64,000 bases of DNA, taken from Fomitopsis serialis (taxonomy: Eukaryota; Basidiomycota; Agaricomycetes; Polyporales; Fomitopsidaceae). The translations under genes were made by a program, and so were the position numbers. The stretch covers positions 310,001 to 374,000 of the forward strand of contig NW_025954979.1 of NCBI RefSeq assembly GCF_022376445.1. The letters are read 5' to 3'. Below, one piece after another: positions 59,648 to 64,000 of this stretch. The notes under the pieces are model-generated. The model saw only the letters and a list, made by a program, of their open reading frames with translations. It was not told the DNA's origin and searched no databases. The first letter of the stretch is position 1, and every line of letters starts with the position of its first letter.

Positions 59648-61550
59648 CTAAACAACAGTGTAGTTCTCGATCTGGAGAGTCGCATCTTCCGAGTAAACGA
59701 CGTCCTCCTCAGACCCCACCTTCGTGACGGACGCGAGGTGCACGCCCGCGATGCTGCCCTCGCCAATGAACGCCACTTTCACAGGGAAGAACGCACCCGG
59801 GTCGTCGCCGCCGACGGAGAACTCCATGGAGCCGGAACGGTCGTCAGCGTTGATGACCGGGATGTTCCAGTCGAGTGCGTGCACGGAAGGGTTGAGAGCC
59901 CACTCTCCAGTATGTGAAGACACAGTCGGGTAAGAACCGTCACTGCGACGCAGAACATGTCAACAACGCGAAAGCAACGAGGCGAGATGGACATACGGCA
60001 GGGGAATAGAGATCACGACATCGTGCAGCGTAACACCCTCATTCTCCAGTTCGTATTCGATGTTCACCTCACATGTACCATCATTTGACGGCGTTGGCCA
60101 GCAGTTAACTGTTCAGAGGTGCGAGTAAGCCACCGAACAACCAAATTCTCGAATGGGCAGACATACTGGACAGCGGGACGTAAGTCTCATCCTTCCCAGC
60201 ATATCTCCACTTCAGCACCGCAAGCGGCTGGCCGACAGGGAAACCCTTCGTCGGGTCCTTCAACGCAACGACGCGGTCCCTGTTCGCCGCGAACTTGTCC
60301 ACCTTCGGGTGCTGCTTGAATTGCAGTTCGGGGCCGAAGTTCACTGCAGCGGGTGCGAGCGCGATCCGGAGCTTCGAGAGGTCGGGGTCGGAGATTTGCA
60401 GGTTCATGTCGCCCTTGAGCTCGAGGTTGTTGAGACCGCCGTCACGGACCATTTCCGCGGTGATCGTCTCTCGAATGACGACGTGCACACTGTAGCTCAT
60501 TAGTATAATCGCTAGTTTCGGAGAATCAGACCGTACCTCTCAGCATGACAGGGGGCAAGCTGCCGCGGTCGTTCTTGGTGCTGGTGGCGCGACAGGCTCA
60601 GGGGTGTTCGACACCGCAGGCGTACCAGGGGTGACATATCCTCGGAGAGCAACGCGTCCCCCCAGCGCGTCAGTAGCTCTGCCTGCCTTGACTTCTTGCC
60701 CCGAGCTTCATACCGCTGCCCTTGAAGGCGGGCGCGCGGACACTTGAAGCCGCAGGGACGCGTGCGGGCAATGGGGGCACCGGGGTATCGTACCGTTGGG
60801 GAACGGGGCGTAGCCTGACACACCGCCGCCAGGTAGCTGCCTCCGAAGGCCCACCAGCAGCCGTGCGCCGTTGTTGCTCGCGTCGCTGCATCTCGAGCTG
60901 CTTCGCCCGCCGCTTGAGCTCCTCCTTCGCCTCTGCTTCTTTGTTCTACAGATCTCCATGTCAGTCATAGAAAGCTGGACCAAACGGAACGCACCCTCGC
61001 AATGATCTCCTGGATCTTTTCCTCGTGACTCTCCATCTCCAGCACGTTCCTGATCTGCGCGAGGTTGACCTGCTCCCGATAGCCCAAGCTGACGATCTCG
61101 TCAAACGCCCCGAGCAGCTCGAATGCATGCTTCGAGATCTCGCGCTGCTCCGCGCTTCTGCAGAGGTCGGAGACGACGCGGGCGAAGAGGTGCAATGTTT
61201 CGATGTCCTGGAGGATGTTCGACGCTTTGTTGTAATGAGGAGGATTAGAGGTCCTCCAGAGGTTGGTAGACGTAGCGCACGTCGGTGGTTCGACGGACGT
61301 GTGTTGTGTCCCGGTAGGGATGAGCTTGGGGAAGGATGCGAGGAGAGACTCGATCCGGCCTTTTGTCATGTCACGGAACTGGCGGGAAACGACAGCTTAT
61401 ATGGGCTCCGTTGGTCACTCGTCAAATGGACGACTCGAGCAGTAACGTACCTTTCCCGCCCTTCGTGCATATTGATGCTGCGAGTACAACCTAGGTGGGG
61501 TGCTGTCCAGCGCGGTTGTATGGAAGTATTTCGGAGGTGTTACATACCAT
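59648..61550 (-). CDS. RET2: coatomer subunit delta (delta-COP)
   Basis: COPI coat subunit for Golgi-to-ER retrograde traffic. Exon 1 is the ATG alone (61550-61548); exon 2 61490-61451 and exon 3 61395-60995 give MVVLAASICTKGGKAVVSRQ, the conserved longin-domain start, then MTKGRIESLLASFPKL. Exon 4 from 60945 has a coiled coil (KEELKRRAKQLEMQRREQQ). The C-terminal mu-homology domain is clear: VHVVIRETITAEM, LKGDMNLQISDPDLSKL, VGQPLAVLKWRYAGKDETYV, LNCWPTPSNDGTCEVNIEYE, stop at 59648. In the linker (about 60540-60880) the homologous reading (PVPQRYDTPVPPLP; AFKGSGMKLG; KKSRQAELL; SEDM) hops frames several times, each as if one base of a G, C or A run were missing. Since delta-COP is essential, consensus error is the likeliest cause. 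Confidence 0.92.
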
Positions 61551-61871
61551 TGTGACAGTCAATTATTCTCCGCCCAGCCTCTGTATATGTACACCGTGTC
61601 AAAGCTGCCGCGACGATGTGCTAGGAGGATGAGACGAGAGCGTATACCACAGACGCGTTAAGGTCACGACGTGGAGGACTCAATTGGACGCCCAGATATT
61701 AAGCGCCCACGCCGAGGCTGAATTCGCTGCAGAACACAATCTTCGACTTCAGATTGAGTATATTGATACTTACGAATTATATGAACATTACATCTAGGGT
61801 ATGTACTACGCCGGATATATAGCAATTCAGACATGCAACATAGTTGTAAGTCAAACCGATGTGCCGTATCC
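61551..61871. other. intergenic region, delta-COP promoter side
   Basis: About 320 nt between the delta-COP start and the stop of the wax-synthase-like gene, both minus strand. No feature identified. Confidence 0.4.
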
Positions 61872-63303
61872 TCACGATGATCTCCAGAGGCGGAGTAACG
61901 ACCGTACAGCGGGGAACAAGACGCGTCTCGTCACGCTGAGCGGTGGAGGTACGATGAATCCGCCAATGAGGCCTTGAGTTGCCCATGCGTCCGCTATACA
62001 GCAGATCGTCAGCAGCGGAGGATCCCGATAGAAGAGCGACGTACTGCTCATTTGACCAATAACCAAGACAAAGAACGCCGTCCAGAACCAGCCCGCGACG
62101 CCGCCTACAGGCTTCCCAGTCGCCTTCTTCCAGAGCCCTTCGAGTATGATGCCAACCCCTGGAGTAGGAAGAACAACGTTGTGCGATGATCGACAAGTGC
62201 ATCCCGATTTGTGGTACATCCCCGAGCGAAGAACGAGCCAAGCACCATCCCATTGGCCCCGCAAGCAATCCACCGACGTACCCTCCATAGACATGGAACA
62301 TCTGTCTCAGCGTTGGTGCCAACGTTGCCCCAGTACTCGTGCAGCGAGGTGGCTTTCCACGCCTGTCCTGCACGGGTGGCCACCGCTCAGGAGACTGGCC
62401 GAGGAGTCCTACAGCGAATAGGGTGCGATATCGTTGCAGACGTCCATGCCGTATTGGATGATGAATCCGCTCGCGAGGTGTATCGCGCTGGCCACGGTAT
62501 CGAGGCACTGGGACAGTTCTGGAGGAATATCGATCCGCCGGTGTACGTCCGGCGCGAGGTATGAACTTGAACAGCGAGTCGAGAACATCAATGACGATGT
62601 AGTTCCACAGCAGCGAAAGCACGGTGGCTCGCAAGAACGGTCCACGCTCCAGCGAACGCGACTCTTTCGGGACGTAGACACCCTTGCCGAAGTCCCAGCC
62701 GATGCCCCTCATGGTGAAGATGATGTCTGAGGCATCTCTGAACCACTGCGGCAAGATGCGACCTGATTATTTGGCGGATGGGCGTGGCCGTTACCTTCCC
62801 TGCTTCCCGTCTGCGGCTTGACCGTGCCGCCTATCGGAGGCAACTCCTTCTCCCCGATCTTGAACCTCCCGTTCCTCGCGAACGCAAAGTCGATGTTCTT
62901 CGCCACGACTACGAGTGCCATGAAAGCTGGGTCATATAGTTAGTCAGATGGACCCACGAGCTCAACTCCAAGACTCACTCCTACCCCAGTCAATTGTGGA
63001 AAAGCGAGGATCCTCCACCTTGAACCAGTACGTACAATACGCTGCGGTCGAGACAGCGATGGGGAGTAGGAGAAGGCGCAGCAGGTGTGTGTCCGCTCTC
63101 CGCACCAGGAAAGCCATTAGATAGAAGGGTGCCCAGTACATGAGGACTTGCGGGATCGTCGTCCATGTTATGGGTGTCCGCTCTTCAGGCGGTGGTATGG
63201 CGTGGTAAGGATTCCACGATGAGCCATAGTGCAGAATGTCGCTACAGGGCTACATGAACGACACGCGCACACGACGAACAAGCAAGACCTACCTGTCGGA
63301 CAT
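61872..63303 (-). CDS. wax-synthase-like MBOAT acyltransferase, copy 1
   Basis: Multi-pass membrane O-acyltransferase of the fungal wax synthase group. Probable start MSDSDILHYGSSWNPYHAIP, with an 11-nt first exon (63303-63293). Then RTPITWTTIPQVLMYW, several hydrophobic helices, CTYWFKVEDPRFSTIDWG, ALVVVAKNIDFAFARNG, WFRDASDIIFTMRGIGWDFG, GPFLRATVLSLLWNYIVIDV, MFHVYGGYVGGLLAGPMG, VAGWFWTAFFVLVIGQMSS and a C-terminus at 61872. The family active-site stretch W-G-x-R-W-H-Q is present only across frames near 62290-62340 (EYWG, then RWHQ, then LRQMF), again as if single bases were missing. Relatives acylate fatty alcohols, sterols or terpenoids; the acceptor is unknown. Confidence 0.82.
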
Positions 63304-63725
63304 GTAATAGAGCGCGGTGCAGTGCTGAGTGAGATCGATCTTGGTCGGAAGCTTCGAGGAACGTCAACCTTCGGGACGGTGTCTGACAAGGGTGACCCAA
63401 GGGTTGGCCTCAAGTTATATGAGCCGCACAGCCCGGGCCCGCAGCGCTAGAACGCGTTTAGAAGACCGACAAGCGTGCTGCGTCGAGACAAAGGTTGCGC
63501 CCCAGACACATGTACATGGCCGGTCCGATGCCGAGAGCGTCAGTCATGCATGTTCTGCGATGATATCATCCATGACTACTCGGGGGCAGTACTAGGTAGC
63601 TTGACTGTATGTAGCTGCAGGATTCCCATCACAAATGGCCACAATACGCTGCGAAACGTAGCGATACCTGTAGGTTGAGGCAACATCGCCCGTTTTCTGG
63701 CCCCGCTTACTTGGGCGCAACTTTG
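63304..63725. promoter_or_regulatory. spacer and probable promoter of wax-synthase-like copy 1
   Basis: About 420 nt. On the minus strand a TATAA-type run (plus-strand ttatat at 63415-63420) lies about 115 nt upstream of the copy 1 ATG. Nothing else recognised. Confidence 0.35.
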
Positions 63726-64000
63726 TCACCGAGAAACCATGCACTGTGCCAGGCGACGTATGCCAGGAAAGAGCAGGCTTCTGACGATGCTGAGCTTTCT
63801 CGGAACGAGGATAGCCCCAGGCAGACCACCTATAGCCCAAGCATCCGCTGCGAACGGGCCCTAGTCAACATCATGTTAGCACTCGCTGAAATGTGTTACA
63901 TACTGCACATCTGGCCCAACACGACCACCCAGATCGCCGTCCAGCACCAACCCGCAATACCTCCAACTCTTCTCCCGGTGTAGCGTTTGTACGCGTTCTC
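63726..64000 (-). CDS. wax-synthase-like MBOAT acyltransferase, copy 2 (3' part; continues past right edge)
   Basis: From the window edge inward the minus strand encodes RYTGRRVGGIAGWCWTAIWV and VLGQMC, aligned with KATGKPVGGVAGWFWTAFFV and VIGQM of copy 1. A further exon AADAWAIGGLPGAILVPRKL follows and the stop is at 63726-63728. Relative to copy 1 there is a likely extra intron (about 63850-63900). Only the C-terminal end is visible. Tandem, same strand as copy 1. Confidence 0.75.

Overview
The window is nuclear DNA of a filamentous basidiomycete, most likely an agaricomycete of polypore type. Genes lie on both strands. Nearly all are split by many GT-AG introns of about 50-60 nt. The families fit this group: CYP512-like P450s, a basidiomycete-style Zn2Cys6 regulator, a fungal wax-synthase/MBOAT pair and a Met8-Met1 fusion. 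I placed exons by hand from splice signals, reading frame and family conservation; the genus is inference.

Layout. 1-0.2 kb: N-terminal piece of an F-box-like gene running off the left edge (-). 2.5-3.2 kb: Pin1/Ess1 prolyl isomerase (+). 4.0-6.0 kb: P450 A (+), followed by the relic of a phosphotransferase-like kinase. 6.6-7.7 kb: SIRT5-type sirtuin (-). 8.4-9.5 kb: intact sibling of the relic kinase (+). 9.8-13.2 kb: Zn2Cys6 transcription factor (-). 14.5-16.6 kb: DUF2235 hydrolase (+). 16.6-19.6 kb: gene-poor. 19.6-21.7 kb: P450 B (+), same 11-exon plan as A. 22.2-22.9 kb: conserved unknown (-). 23.8-27.4 kb: TMCO4/DUF726 hydrolase (-). 27.6-28.3 kb: SRP14 (-). 28.7-30.6 kb: siroheme synthase (+). 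30.8-36.5 kb: condensin SMC4 (+). 36.6-38.1 kb: protein kinase (-). 38.8-40.5 kb: unknown Cys-pair protein (+) whose stop codon lies in a MITE terminal repeat. 41.4-51.3 kb: three tandem Nramp metal transporters (+); the middle one looks broken. 51.6-55.1 kb: UTP14 (-). 55.6-56.2 kb: ubiquitin-L40 fusion (-). 57.6-59.5 kb: Gfd2-like DEDDh nuclease (+). 59.6-61.6 kb: delta-COP (-). 61.9-63.3 kb: wax-synthase MBOAT (-), with the 3' part of a second one at the right edge.

The region mixes conserved housekeeping genes (SMC4, UTP14, UBI-L40, delta-COP, SRP14, PIN1, siroheme synthesis) with expanding or decaying families (P450, phosphotransferase-like kinase, Nramp, MBOAT). P450 plus MBOAT resembles terpenoid tailoring chemistry, but no core synthase is present, so no biosynthetic cluster is claimed. 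I found no CRISPR, convincing tRNA or rRNA. The features most worth a second look are the Nramp tandem array with a retroelement fragment at its junction, the MITE-supplied stop codon, a 6-nt microexon, two start-codon-only exons, and a recurrent pattern of single missing bases that probably reflects consensus error.
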